Below are positions 27,401 to 35,974 of a stretch of DNA of 64,000 nt, in pieces. Each line of letters begins with the position of its first letter. Positions within the stretch are counted from its first letter, which is position 1. A model generated the notes under the pieces. That model did not search any database and was not told the DNA's origin. It saw only the letters and a list, made by a program, of their open reading frames with translations. The stretch is taken from the NCBI GenBank assembly GCA_017456805.1, contig JAFTIQ010000020.1, positions 1-64,000 of the forward strand, given 5' to 3'. The position numbers and the translations under genes are program-made. The DNA is from Lentisphaeria bacterium (GTDB taxonomy: Bacteria > Verrucomicrobiota > Lentisphaeria > Victivallales > UBA1829).

Positions 27401-29911
27401 TTATCTGAATTTATAATCGTCTCTCAATTGTTCCAGTTTTCTGATATCCCCGCGTTTTTTTGCCAGCTGGTGCTGTTTTTTAAGGATATCTCTTGCCCGG
27501 GCGATCAATTGTTTATGTTCGGTGTTGGGGGTGAGTTTTCTTGCAAGGTTGTACAGACCGATCGCGAAATAGAAGTTCACAGCCTTGCTGTGCAGTTCCG
27601 GTTTCCGCATGATCAGACGCCGTGCAAGTTCTTCTTTATCTTTCAGTGCAAGGAAGAAGAAATCTTCTTCCCGCGCCGCAGGATCTTTGAAATAGACTTT
27701 TCCATTTTCAAGTTTATCCACATAGAGCGGTCCGCGCCCGCGGTTCAATGAGGTGCGATCCACGGGACAATCCCGGAAGATGGGACCATTCTGAACGTCA
27801 AAAAGTTCTTTCCAGCAATCGTAGGCATCCTGAGCAACTTTGTGATTTGCCTCATAATCCGCCTGCAATTTCTGGAATGCCGCTTTTGCTGCCGGATTCA
27901 TTTGATGGGCGGAAAGTTCCGGAGCGATCCGGATCTCAGAGGCACGTTTCAGATCCACACGGATAAATGCATCTTCAAACTCCTGCTTGATCCGCGCATG
28001 TTCCTTCTTGATCAAACCGAGAACATCGACTTTAGAAACAGCGGCCTGCTGTTGTTCCCTGCGCCGTTTTTCTGCATCGCGCTCTGCCTGTGCGGCGGCA
28101 CGTTTCCGCGCAGCATCCTCTTTGGCAACTGCGGCACGGGCATCTGCTTCTTTTCGGGACAATTCAGCTGCGACCTGTCTGGCGGTGGCTGCCTGCTGAG
28201 CGGCCTGTTGCTGCTGCAAGCGTTTGATCTCCGCCTGAGTCCGCTGTTCATCCTGTTTTTTCAGGAGCTCGCGGCATGCCTTGAGGGAGTTTTTCAGAAC
28301 CTGCAATTTATTTTTGAATCCCTGGGGTCCTTCCTCCAGTTTCTTCTTCTGAGCCGGAGTTGCAGGAACAAACCGCTTCAAGTCGCCGGTAAGATTTTCC
28401 AGCAAGCCGTCAACCGTTGCGATATCATCATATTTGATTGCAGAAGAACGTTTGATCGCATTGATCTTGCTCTCAGCTTCCTGCATTTTCCGGACGAATG
28501 TCCGGGCAAGTTCTTCGAATTTCGTATACCGTTCGTAAAGATTCCGGGCATCTTTCTCATACTTTTCCACATTCTGTTTCAAAGGCGCGGCAAGTTCTTC
28601 CGGCACTCCAAGCGCATTTGCAGCACGTTCTGCCTGTTTCAGAATGTTCTCAAATTCCTGATAGGTTGCCGGATTCCGCCGGAATTCCTGATAGGATTCG
28701 TCCAATTTGCTTTTCATTGCTTCTGCATCTGCTGTATTGGAAGAAGAAAGCAGGAAATATCCGCCGACAACAAGCCCCAGGAGAACAATTGTTACGGAGA
28801 GGGAGACGATCCGGTTGATTTTCTTTTTCCGTGCGAGCCGCTCCATTTCTGCTTTTGCAGCAGCTTCCGCATCGATTTCAAGCCGTTTTTCCGGGTTCTT
28901 TTCAATCTCTTTCAGCAATGCGATAAGAGAAGTCAATTCCTGAATGAAAGCAATCCAGGAGGGGAAGCGTTTTCCGGGCTCTTTTGCCATCATCTTTTTC
29001 AGAAGCACCACAGTTTCAGGAGAGATCTGACATTTCGGATTCCGTTCAACAGGAACCGGAAATTCTGACAGACAATGCTTTTTCAGGATCTCTTCGATCA
29101 CCTTGTCATCGTAAGGCGGCACACCGACGATCATCTGATAGAGGGAAGCCCCCAGAGAATACAGGTCAGTTGTCCAGGAAAGAGCTTTTCCCTGAATCTG
29201 TTCCGGAGACATATAATAGGGAGAACCTTCAATGCTTTCCTCATCGCCGTTTGCATCCCCGATGGTCTGGGCAATCCCAAGATCCATGAGCATCGCTTTC
29301 CGGTCTTCATCAAACATAAAGTTACCGGGTTTGATATCTCTGTGGAAGATCTGATATTTTGACCAGACATATTCCAGTGCCTGAGCGATCTGGAGCCCGA
29401 CTTCCAAAGCCTGGATCTCCTTCATTGCCCCGTTTTTCTGCAGCAGATGATCCAGAGTGTCACCTTTGATATACTGCATGGCAAGGTAATACGTCCCATT
29501 TTCACATCCTGCATCGAAGGCATTGACAATATTGGGATGATTGATTTTTCCTGTATTCCGCACTTCATTCAGGAATTGTTCCACGGCTGCGGCATCTTTG
29601 GTCACGGAAGGATTCAGAATTTTCAATGCGATCTGACGCTGCATGGATTTCTGTTCTGCCAGATAAACGGTTCCCATTCCCCCGCTGCCCAGTTTTTTGA
29701 TGATCTCGAATCCGTGAAGAACAGTTCCGGGCTCCAACTCATTCCCGCCCGACTTGGTATAATCCGCCCAAACAAACCCGCAGCCGGGACAGGCAGAGTC
29801 CTCAGCAGGGTTGAGTTCTCTTCCACATTGAACACATTTCATATTTTTCTGCACGCCGATCATTTCTGATTCCGGGCTCTGTGCCTCAGCTGATGTATTA
29901 ACTGACTCCAT
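27401..29911 (-). CDS. Membrane Ser/Thr protein kinase with N-terminal zinc ribbon
   Basis: The 836-residue protein opens with a short zinc ribbon (CVQCGRELNP then CPGCGF), followed by a PknB-like kinase domain at about residues 55-330: glycine loop LGSGGMGTVYLAEQ, Lys in ALKIL, catalytic loop FHRDIKPGNFMFD, DLG in place of DFG in LMDLGIAQ, and GSPYYMSPEQIQG. A membrane segment near residue 375 (LSVTIVLLGLVVGGYFLL) separates it from a long extracytoplasmic Glu/Lys/Gln/Ala-rich coiled coil. Such receptors are common in the PVC group and phosphorylate cytoplasmic targets; the signal and substrates are unknown. A strong promoter lies at 29968-29996. Confidence 0.94.
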   Translation of the reverse strand: MESVNTSAEAQSPESEMIGVQKNMKCVQCGRELNPAEDSACPGCGFVWADYTKSGGNELEPGTVLHGFEIIKKLGSGGMGTVYLAEQKSMQRQIALKILNPSVTKDAAAVEQFLNEVRNTGKINHPNIVNAFDAGCENGTYYLAMQYIKGDTLDHLLQKNGAMKEIQALEVGLQIAQALEYVWSKYQIFHRDIKPGNFMFDEDRKAMLMDLGIAQTIGDANGDEESIEGSPYYMSPEQIQGKALSWTTDLYSLGASLYQMIVGVPPYDDKVIEEILKKHCLSEFPVPVERNPKCQISPETVVLLKKMMAKEPGKRFPSWIAFIQELTSLIALLKEIEKNPEKRLEIDAEAAAKAEMERLARKKKINRIVSLSVTIVLLGLVVGGYFLLSSSNTADAEAMKSKLDESYQEFRRNPATYQEFENILKQAERAANALGVPEELAAPLKQNVEKYEKDARNLYERYTKFEELARTFVRKMQEAESKINAIKRSSAIKYDDIATVDGLLENLTGDLKRFVPATPAQKKKLEEGPQGFKNKLQVLKNSLKACRELLKKQDEQRTQAEIKRLQQQQAAQQAATARQVAAELSRKEADARAAVAKEDAARKRAAAQAERDAEKRRREQQQAAVSKVDVLGLIKKEHARIKQEFEDAFIRVDLKRASEIRIAPELSAHQMNPAAKAAFQKLQADYEANHKVAQDAYDCWKELFDVQNGPIFRDCPVDRTSLNRGRGPLYVDKLENGKVYFKDPAAREEDFFFLALKDKEELARRLIMRKPELHSKAVNFYFAIGLYNLARKLTPNTEHKQLIARARDILKKQHQLAKKRGDIRKLEQLRDDYKFR

Positions 29912-29953
29912 ATATACTCCTGAATGTCTGAAAAAAGTTCTTCAACACTAAAT

Positions 29954-29996
29954 CACTTTCGAAGTGTAATATATAAGGTTTCCCTCCATTTGTCAA
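29954..29996 (-). promoter_or_regulatory. Kinase promoter with overlapping palindrome
   Basis: On the minus strand TTGACA (29991-29996) and TATATT (29968-29973) are separated by 17 bases. CACTT-TCG-AAGTG (29954-29966) lies directly downstream of the -10 element, at the expected transcription start, where a bound repressor would block initiation. AGGAG at 29917-29921 serves the kinase ATG. Confidence 0.65.
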
Positions 29997-30068
29997 GTTT
30001 TTCTTGCCTCAAATATGAGATTTTTCGCAGAATCATCAAAAAATATAAAAAACTTTTCTGTTTTCGGT

Positions 30069-30096
30069 TTGCATTTTTCAGAATATCAGTTATATT
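30069..30096 (+). promoter_or_regulatory. Putative promoter of tRNA-Val
   Basis: TTGCAT (30069-30074) and TATATT (30091-30096) are spaced by 16 bases and end about 24 bases before the mature tRNA. Confidence 0.55.
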
Positions 30097-30119
30097 ACAG
30101 AATCTTGCCAAGTTGCAGT

Positions 30120-30196
30120 GTCCGCTTAGTTCAGTTGGTTAGAACGCATCCTTCACACGGATGAGGTCACAAGTTCGAGTCTTGTAGCGGACACCA
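30120..30196 (+). tRNA. tRNA-Val (anticodon CAC)
   Basis: The cloverleaf is complete: acceptor stem GTCCGCT/AGCGGAC, D stem GTTC/GAAC, anticodon stem CATCC/GGATG with loop TTCACAC (anticodon CAC at 30154-30156), variable loop AGGTC, T arm ACAAG-TTCGAGT-CTTGT, discriminator A and an encoded CCA. It decodes GUG. Confidence 0.97.
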
Positions 30197-30270
30197 TTTT
30201 TTTTGCCTTTTTCCGCCCGTTTCTCTTCCGGATTCCAAACTTCACGTTGATACAAAAATATCATAACCGC

Positions 30271-30299
30271 TTGACTTTTCACTCTTTCGGGTGTATATT
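30271..30299 (+). promoter_or_regulatory. Putative promoter of the first O-acetylation cassette
   Basis: TTGACT (30271-30276) and TATATT (30294-30299) are separated by 17 bases, about 52 bases before the MBOAT start codon. Confidence 0.65.
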
Positions 30300-30351
30300 A
30301 ATCTGTTTTTCACCATTTAGTGATCAAAAAAAAATTATCGGGGAGTAAAAA

Positions 30352-31755
30352 ATGCTGTTCAGTTCTATCCTTTTCTTATGGATCTTCCTCCCGGCAGTGT
30401 TTATCGGATACCGGTTACTTGGGGAAAAATACCGGAATCTCTTTCTGCTGCTGGCAAGTATTGTGTTCTACGGCTGGGGAGAGCCAAAAAACGTCAACGT
30501 CATGCTGGTCTCTATTCTGATCAACTACTTCTGCGGTCTCGGAATAGAAAAGTATGAAGCAAAAATCAAAAAACTGCTGCTGACCTTTTGCGTTCTGCTG
30601 AATATCGCGGTTCTGGGGTATTTCAAGTATATGACTCCCAGCATCGAAACGCTCAGCAAACTGTTCCAGTGGGAAAACCTTTATGAAGGAGTCGCTCTTC
30701 CCATCGGGATTTCCTTCTACACCTTCCAGGCGATCTCCTATGTGGTGGACGTCTACCGCGGAACCATCAAGGCACAGAGAAATCTCATTGACATGGGATT
30801 GTATATCACCTTCTTCCCGCAGCTGATCGCGGGCCCGATCGTGAAGTATCACGATATTGAAGCCCAGCTGAAAGTCCGCCCCCTGAATCTTCAGGAAACT
30901 GCCTACGGCGTCAGAAGATTCATCTACGGTCTGGCAAAGAAAGTCCTGATCGCCAATCAGATGGCAACGATCTCCGACGATATTTTCGGGATTCCGGGAC
31001 ATGTTATGGATACGCCCATTGCCTGGATCGGGGTTGCCGCCTTCTACCTTCAGGTTTATTTTGACTTCTCCGGATATTCCGATATGGCGATCGGGCTCGG
31101 CCACATGTTCGGATTCCGGTTCATGGAAAACTTCAACTATCCCTTCATCTCCCGCTCGATCCGGGAATTCTGGCAAAGATGGAACATCTCTGTTTTCACC
31201 TGGTTCCGGGAGTATCTTTACTTCCCGCTGGGCGGAAGCCGCAAAGGGGAACTCCGGACAAATCTGAACATTCTGATCGTCTTTGCCGCAACAGGGATCT
31301 GGCACGGAGCCGCTTTGAACTTCATGTTCTGGGGAATCTTCTGGGGGATCCTGATGATCATTGAACGGGCATGGATCGGAAAATATCTGGATAAGCCCTC
31401 CTGGAGAATTCCCGCGCACCTCTATTTCATTCTGATGATCTTCATCGGCGGGGTGATTTTCCAGACAGAGAACCTTTTCCATACCTGGAATTATCTTACC
31501 TCCATGTTCACCTGGACCAACAATCCTGCGCTGCAGACCAGTGATGTGATCTCGATTTGGGGCTGGATCCTCGGAGGCATCGCCATCATTCTGAGCGGAC
31601 CGCTGCAGATGATGATCCCGTCCCTGCGGGAAGCTCTTTACAAAGAAGACAAAATCTATGTCCTTGAGATCCCGGTTCTGATCGTGCTTCTCCTGGCATG
31701 TATTTTCGTCCTTTCCGGAACAGCTTACAACCCCTTCATTTACTTCAGGTTCTGA
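30352..31755 (+). CDS. MBOAT O-acyltransferase (AlgI-like), copy 1
   Basis: This 467-residue multi-span membrane protein matches AlgI/DltB-type acyltransferases: VALPIGISFYTFQAISYVVD near the first third, the motif REFWQRWNISVFTWFREYLYFPLGGSRKG split around residue 270, and the catalytic histidine in TGIWHGAALNFMFWG. AlgI-type proteins carry an acetyl group across the membrane for O-acetylation of an exopolysaccharide or wall glycan. It is followed one base later by an AlgJ/AlgX-like gene that would complete the acetylation. GGGGAG precedes the ATG. A second copy of the cassette lies at 33175. Confidence 0.95.
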   Translation: MLFSSILFLWIFLPAVFIGYRLLGEKYRNLFLLLASIVFYGWGEPKNVNVMLVSILINYFCGLGIEKYEAKIKKLLLTFCVLLNIAVLGYFKYMTPSIETLSKLFQWENLYEGVALPIGISFYTFQAISYVVDVYRGTIKAQRNLIDMGLYITFFPQLIAGPIVKYHDIEAQLKVRPLNLQETAYGVRRFIYGLAKKVLIANQMATISDDIFGIPGHVMDTPIAWIGVAAFYLQVYFDFSGYSDMAIGLGHMFGFRFMENFNYPFISRSIREFWQRWNISVFTWFREYLYFPLGGSRKGELRTNLNILIVFAATGIWHGAALNFMFWGIFWGILMIIERAWIGKYLDKPSWRIPAHLYFILMIFIGGVIFQTENLFHTWNYLTSMFTWTNNPALQTSDVISIWGWILGGIAIILSGPLQMMIPSLREALYKEDKIYVLEIPVLIVLLLACIFVLSGTAYNPFIYFRF

Positions 31756-31756
31756 T

Positions 31757-32965
31757 ATGAGTATGAAACTTAAAACTATTACAGATTCGTTGAAATCACC
31801 TGCCTTCTGGCTGGTATTTCTTTTCCTTGCCGTACTGGTCGCCCCCGTTATCGTCTGGGATGAACTGGATGAATCCTTCCGGAGCAGAAAAATGCTGGAT
31901 GAAAACCGGGCACTGGCTCAGAAGCCCCGTCTGCAGATCCGGAGACTTCAGAGATATCCCAAAGAATTCCAAAGCTATTACAACGATGCGTTCCCCTTCC
32001 GGGAATACCTCGTCTGGAGCTCCAGAAAAATCATGGGTCCGGTCACAAACAACTTCAACGCAAACGTTATTGTGGGCAAAGACGGTTTTCTTTTCTACAC
32101 CAATGCAGCAGAACGCCACGGCGATGAATCCCGGGATTTCAGAGCAAAACACCTTTGGACAGAAGGTCAGCTGAAATATATTGTAGACAAACTGGAAGGC
32201 ATCCGGAAGGGTTTGGCTGAAATGGGAATCGATTTCTGCATGGTCGTTGCGCCGAATAAAATGACCATTTACAGTGATAAACTTCCGGAAAAGCGAAGAT
32301 ATCAGCGCGGAGAGATCCTGCGGGCGGAACAGCTCATCGACTACGCGAAAAAACACGCGCCGGAGTTGAAACTGATTTTCCCGGCAGACCTGCTCTGTCA
32401 GGCAAGAGAAAAAGTGGAACACCCCATCTTCCTGCACGAAGATACCCATTGGAATGAATTGAGCGGATACATCGTCAGCCGGGAATTGATCCGGATGTCT
32501 TCCGGAAAATTCCCGCTTCCGTCGATTGATCAGGCACAGCTTGTTCCTGCAAAGAAGCCCCTCAAGGGCGGAGACTTGAGAACCCAGCTCGGAAATGGAA
32601 CGCCCGGTGTTTATCACTACTATGAAGTGGAGGTTCCCGGCTGTAAAAAGGTCCCGGTAGAAGTCTATCGTCCGGCACACCCCATGGATAATCATCACCG
32701 CAGATCCAGAAATCCGGAAGCACCCGATTCCCGGAAAGTCTGGGTTTACCGGGACTCCTTTGCTCAGGCGATGGAACCCTATCTCAGCATGTATTTCAAA
32801 GAAGTGGACTTCTTCTGGAACGTTCCTGTCCGGAGAATCCAGTTCAGCGGAAGCGAAAAACCGGATCTGGTGATCTTCCAGGTCGTGGAACGGAACATTA
32901 TCTCGCTGGATAATGTTGATTTTGAATCAGAACGAAAGGCTGAACTTCAATATTTCGTGAAATAA
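31757..32965 (+). CDS. AlgJ/AlgX-like SGNH O-acetyltransferase, copy 1
   Basis: The 402-residue protein has an N-terminal membrane anchor (FWLVFLFLAVLVAPVIVW) and a periplasmic SGNH-like domain of the AlgX/AlgJ family: YNDAFPFREYLVW, VGKDGFLFYT, the DTHWN motif (HEDTHWNELSGY) that supplies Asp and His, and the nucleophile region VYRDSFAQA. These enzymes transfer or hydrolyse acetyl groups on polysaccharides in the periplasm with the MBOAT partner. The start ATG follows the MBOAT stop by one base, indicating coupling. A rho-independent terminator follows at 32988. Confidence 0.92.
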   Translation: MSMKLKTITDSLKSPAFWLVFLFLAVLVAPVIVWDELDESFRSRKMLDENRALAQKPRLQIRRLQRYPKEFQSYYNDAFPFREYLVWSSRKIMGPVTNNFNANVIVGKDGFLFYTNAAERHGDESRDFRAKHLWTEGQLKYIVDKLEGIRKGLAEMGIDFCMVVAPNKMTIYSDKLPEKRRYQRGEILRAEQLIDYAKKHAPELKLIFPADLLCQAREKVEHPIFLHEDTHWNELSGYIVSRELIRMSSGKFPLPSIDQAQLVPAKKPLKGGDLRTQLGNGTPGVYHYYEVEVPGCKKVPVEVYRPAHPMDNHHRRSRNPEAPDSRKVWVYRDSFAQAMEPYLSMYFKEVDFFWNVPVRRIQFSGSEKPDLVIFQVVERNIISLDNVDFESERKAELQYFVK

Positions 32966-32987
32966 TTCACAGCTGAAAATACCAGTC

Positions 32988-33027
32988 AAAGCAGGTTTCC
33001 CACCAGCCGGGATGCCTGCTTTTTTTA
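32988..33027 (+). terminator. Intrinsic terminator after the first cassette
   Basis: AAAGCAGG (32988-32995) pairs with CCTGCTTT (33015-33022), continuing into a run of T residues to 33027. Confidence 0.88.
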
Positions 33028-33043
33028 TTTTTTGGTAAAATAC

Positions 33044-33072
33044 TTGAATTACTAAAAGATAAGGTGTATATT
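33044..33072 (+). promoter_or_regulatory. Putative promoter of the second O-acetylation cassette
   Basis: TTGAAT (33044-33049) and TATATT (33067-33072) are separated by 17 bases. The leader to the ATG at 33175 is about 95 bases. Confidence 0.6.
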
Positions 33073-33174
33073 AAAAATAAGAAAGTGTTAACTTTTCAAA
33101 CAAGTGGAAATTTTAACCGTTAATGCGGAATTCCCCCTTTCTGCGAAACTCAAACGTAAAGGATCTATTACCAA

Positions 33175-34605
33175 ATGCTGTTCAGCTCCATGATTTTTCT
33201 CTGGGTATTCCTGCCAATTGTCTTCTTCGGCTATCGTCTGCTGAATGATAAATACCGGAATCTGTTTCTTTTAGTGGCAAGCATTATTTTTTACGGCTGG
33301 GGAGAGCCGAAAAATGTTATTGTCATGCTGATTTCCATTCTGATCAACTACCTGTGCGGACTTGGTCTGGATCGTTATGACGGAGTCCGGAAGAAAGTGC
33401 TTGCGGGACTTTGCATCACCTTGAACCTTTGTGTTCTCGGATATTTCAAATATATGACACCTTCGTATGAGACATTGAGTCAGATTTTGAATTTGAAATA
33501 TTTTTACGAAGGGGTTGCTCTTCCTATCGGGATTTCCTTCTACACTTTCCAGGCGATCTCCTATGTGGTGGATGTCTACCGCGGAACCATTAAGGCACAG
33601 AAGAATCTTATTGACATGGGATTGTATATTACCTTTTTCCCGCAGCTGATCGCGGGGCCGATCGTGAAATATCACGATATCGAACCTCAACTGAAGGTCC
33701 GGACTATCACCCTTCAGGAAACGGCATACGGGTTCCGCCGGTTTATTTACGGTTTAGCGAAAAAAGTACTGATCGCCAACAATCTTGCGGCGATTTCCGA
33801 TGATATTTTCACAATTCCGGGCAATGCGCTGGATACCCCTGCCGCCTGGATCGGACTTCTGGCATTCAACCTTCAGGTTTATTTTGACTTCTCCGGATAT
33901 TCCGATATGGCGATCGGGCTCGGTCACATGTTCGGGTTCCGTTTTATGGAAAACTTCCGTTATCCCTATATTTCCACCTCCATCCGGGAATTCTGGCAAA
34001 GATGGAACGTCTCTGTTTTCACCTGGTTCCGGGAATATCTTTACTTCCCGCTGGGCGGAAGCCGCAAAGGAGAATTCCGGACTTGCCTGAACATTTTTCT
34101 GGTTTTCACAGCCACCGGGATCTGGCACGGTGCAGCCTTGAACTTCATGTTCTGGGGAATCTTCTTCGGGATCATGCAGATTCTCGAACGGCTCTGGCTC
34201 AAACAGGTTATGGAACGGGAAGCCTCCGGAAAATTTTTCAGCAGTTCCTTCTGGAGAATCCCTTCCCACATCTATTTCCTGCTGATCATTCTTGTGGGAA
34301 GTATTTTCTTCAAAACACAGGATCTCGGACACTTTGCGGAATATTTTATGCTGACCTTCAGCTGGCATGACAATCCGGCATTGCCGGTAAGCGATCTGAT
34401 CAGCGGCTGGGGCTGGGCGCTCTGCGGATTGGGTGTTCTCCTCTGCGGACCGCTGCAGATGATGATCCCATCCCTGCGGGAAGCTCTTTACAGGGAAGAT
34501 AAGATTTATGCTTGGGAAGTGCCCGTTCTGCTGGTGCTTCTGGCAGTCTCCATCTTCTGCCTTTCCGGCACCGCTTACAATCCCTTTATTTACTTCAACT
34601 TCTAA
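33175..34605 (+). CDS. MBOAT O-acyltransferase (AlgI-like), copy 2
   Basis: A 476-residue paralog of the protein at 30352, with the same landmarks: VALPIGISFYTFQAISYVVD, FWQRWNVSVFTWFREYLYF, PLGGSRKGEFR and the histidine of TGIWHGAALNF. The DNA is almost identical over several patches (around 30694-30780 versus 33517-33603, and 31050-31260 versus 33873-34083), while the C-terminal third and N-terminus differ more; this suggests recent duplication or gene conversion. The only clear insertion is near residue 335 (MEREASGKFFSSSF). It probably acetylates a different glycan position or works with its own AlgJ-like partner downstream. Confidence 0.95.
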   Translation: MLFSSMIFLWVFLPIVFFGYRLLNDKYRNLFLLVASIIFYGWGEPKNVIVMLISILINYLCGLGLDRYDGVRKKVLAGLCITLNLCVLGYFKYMTPSYETLSQILNLKYFYEGVALPIGISFYTFQAISYVVDVYRGTIKAQKNLIDMGLYITFFPQLIAGPIVKYHDIEPQLKVRTITLQETAYGFRRFIYGLAKKVLIANNLAAISDDIFTIPGNALDTPAAWIGLLAFNLQVYFDFSGYSDMAIGLGHMFGFRFMENFRYPYISTSIREFWQRWNVSVFTWFREYLYFPLGGSRKGEFRTCLNIFLVFTATGIWHGAALNFMFWGIFFGIMQILERLWLKQVMEREASGKFFSSSFWRIPSHIYFLLIILVGSIFFKTQDLGHFAEYFMLTFSWHDNPALPVSDLISGWGWALCGLGVLLCGPLQMMIPSLREALYREDKIYAWEVPVLLVLLAVSIFCLSGTAYNPFIYFNF

Positions 34606-34620
34606 TCCCGGAGCTCAACA

Positions 34621-35841
34621 ATGAAAAAGATTCTTGATTATATGAAACAACCTGCCTTCTGGCTTGTTTTCTGTTCCCTTCTCATGCTGGTCGTCCCGAC
34701 AATCGTCTGGGAAGATCTTGATACGGAAGATCAGGAAGCGATCAAACAGTATGTCAAAGATAACACTCCGGCAGATCAGCAATTCAGCGAAAACCGCTCA
34801 GCCGTCAAAAAGCCGGTCCTTCAATTCACAGATCTTCAGCGGTACCCGGGACGGTTTGAACTTTATTACAACGATGCCTTCCCCTTCCGGGATTATCTCG
34901 TCTGGAAATCCAGAAAGATCACCACCCGACTGACCAACAATTTCAATCCGAAGATCATCGAAGGGAAAGACGGTTTTCTCTTCTATACCGTCCCCGGCTC
35001 CCCCAACAACAACGAGGCATACGACTTTACCGGAAAAAAACAATGGACTCAGGCTCAGATGGACGTCCTTGTATCAAAACTTGACGGTGTCCGGAAAGGG
35101 CTTGCTGAGATGGGGATTCACTTCTGTGTGGTCATCGCCCCCAATAAAATGACTGTTTACCCGGAAAAATTGCCGGAGAAACGCCATTACAAGAGAGCGG
35201 AACAGCTCCGGGCGGAACAGCTTGTTGCCTATGCAAAACAACATGCTCCGGAATTGCAGATCAGATTTCTGGAAGTCCCCCTGAGAGACGCAAAGAAAAA
35301 TGTAGATTTTCCCCTGTTTTTCCAGGAAGATACCCATTGGAACGCCCTTGCCGGATATGTTTCCGCCCGTGAGATTCTAAAAATGATCCCCGGCGGAAAA
35401 CAGCTGCCCCCGCTCTGGGAAGCGGAAATCGTCCCCGCAGGAGTCATGGTCGGCGGAGATCTCCGTAATCAGCTGGGAACCGGAACAAAAGGAACTTATC
35501 CGATTTACAGAGTGAAACTCCCCGGAGAAAAAAAGATCCGGATCCTGCCGGAGCACTCTGAGGAACGCCACCGCTGGTCTGACAATCCATCTGCCCCCGA
35601 TCAGAGAACCATCTGGTTTTACAGAGATTCTTTCGGGGATGCGGTCCTGCCCTATCTGACTCAGATTTTCCGCCGGACAGATTCCTATCACAGAAATGTT
35701 CCGATCCGCCGTTCCCAGTTTGCCAATCCTGAAAAACGTCCTCATATTGTTGTTTTTCAGATCGTGGAACGGAATCTGAGAAGTCTTGACTCCGTTGATT
35801 TTGAAAGCGATGAGGATGAACGCCTGGAACTCTTCCGGTAA
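34621..35841 (+). CDS. AlgJ/AlgX-like SGNH O-acetyltransferase, copy 2
   Basis: This 406-residue protein resembles copy 1 throughout: anchor FWLVFCSLLMLVVPTIVW, YNDAFPFRDYLVW, EGKDGFLFYT, QEDTHWNALAGY and the nucleophile region FYRDSFGDAV. It has an extra acidic segment after the anchor (EDLDTEDQEAIKQYVKD). RBS GGAG sits 8 bases before the ATG. The last 315 bases (35527-35841) are duplicated at 38871-39185 as a truncated copy. Function as for copy 1, inferred from family and from its MBOAT neighbour 15 bases upstream. Confidence 0.92.
   Translation: MKKILDYMKQPAFWLVFCSLLMLVVPTIVWEDLDTEDQEAIKQYVKDNTPADQQFSENRSAVKKPVLQFTDLQRYPGRFELYYNDAFPFRDYLVWKSRKITTRLTNNFNPKIIEGKDGFLFYTVPGSPNNNEAYDFTGKKQWTQAQMDVLVSKLDGVRKGLAEMGIHFCVVIAPNKMTVYPEKLPEKRHYKRAEQLRAEQLVAYAKQHAPELQIRFLEVPLRDAKKNVDFPLFFQEDTHWNALAGYVSAREILKMIPGGKQLPPLWEAEIVPAGVMVGGDLRNQLGTGTKGTYPIYRVKLPGEKKIRILPEHSEERHRWSDNPSAPDQRTIWFYRDSFGDAVLPYLTQIFRRTDSYHRNVPIRRSQFANPEKRPHIVVFQIVERNLRSLDSVDFESDEDERLELFR
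35527..35841 (+). repeat. 315-bp direct repeat, left copy (3-prime end of AlgJ-like gene)
   Basis: Aligns gap-free to 38871-39185 with about twenty mismatches counted by eye. Both copies end at the same stop codon. The stretch between them is AT-rich and of different character. Confidence 0.92.
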
Positions 35842-35903
35842 TAATGAGCTGATTTCAAATAAGCCTCTTGGCAAGCTTGCACAAAAAAACAAAGAACTCC
35901 TTC

Positions 35904-35932
35904 TTGACAAAACGTCGTTTTTGATGTATAAT
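35904..35932 (+). promoter_or_regulatory. Strong sigma70-type promoter of the Sel1-repeat gene
   Basis: Perfect TTGACA (35904-35909) and TATAAT (35927-35932) hexamers with 17-base spacing, 43 bases before the start codon. This is the best consensus promoter in the window. Confidence 0.82.
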
Positions 35933-35974
35933 AATTACAGATAGAACGATAATCCAAATATTGGGAGTCTCTTG

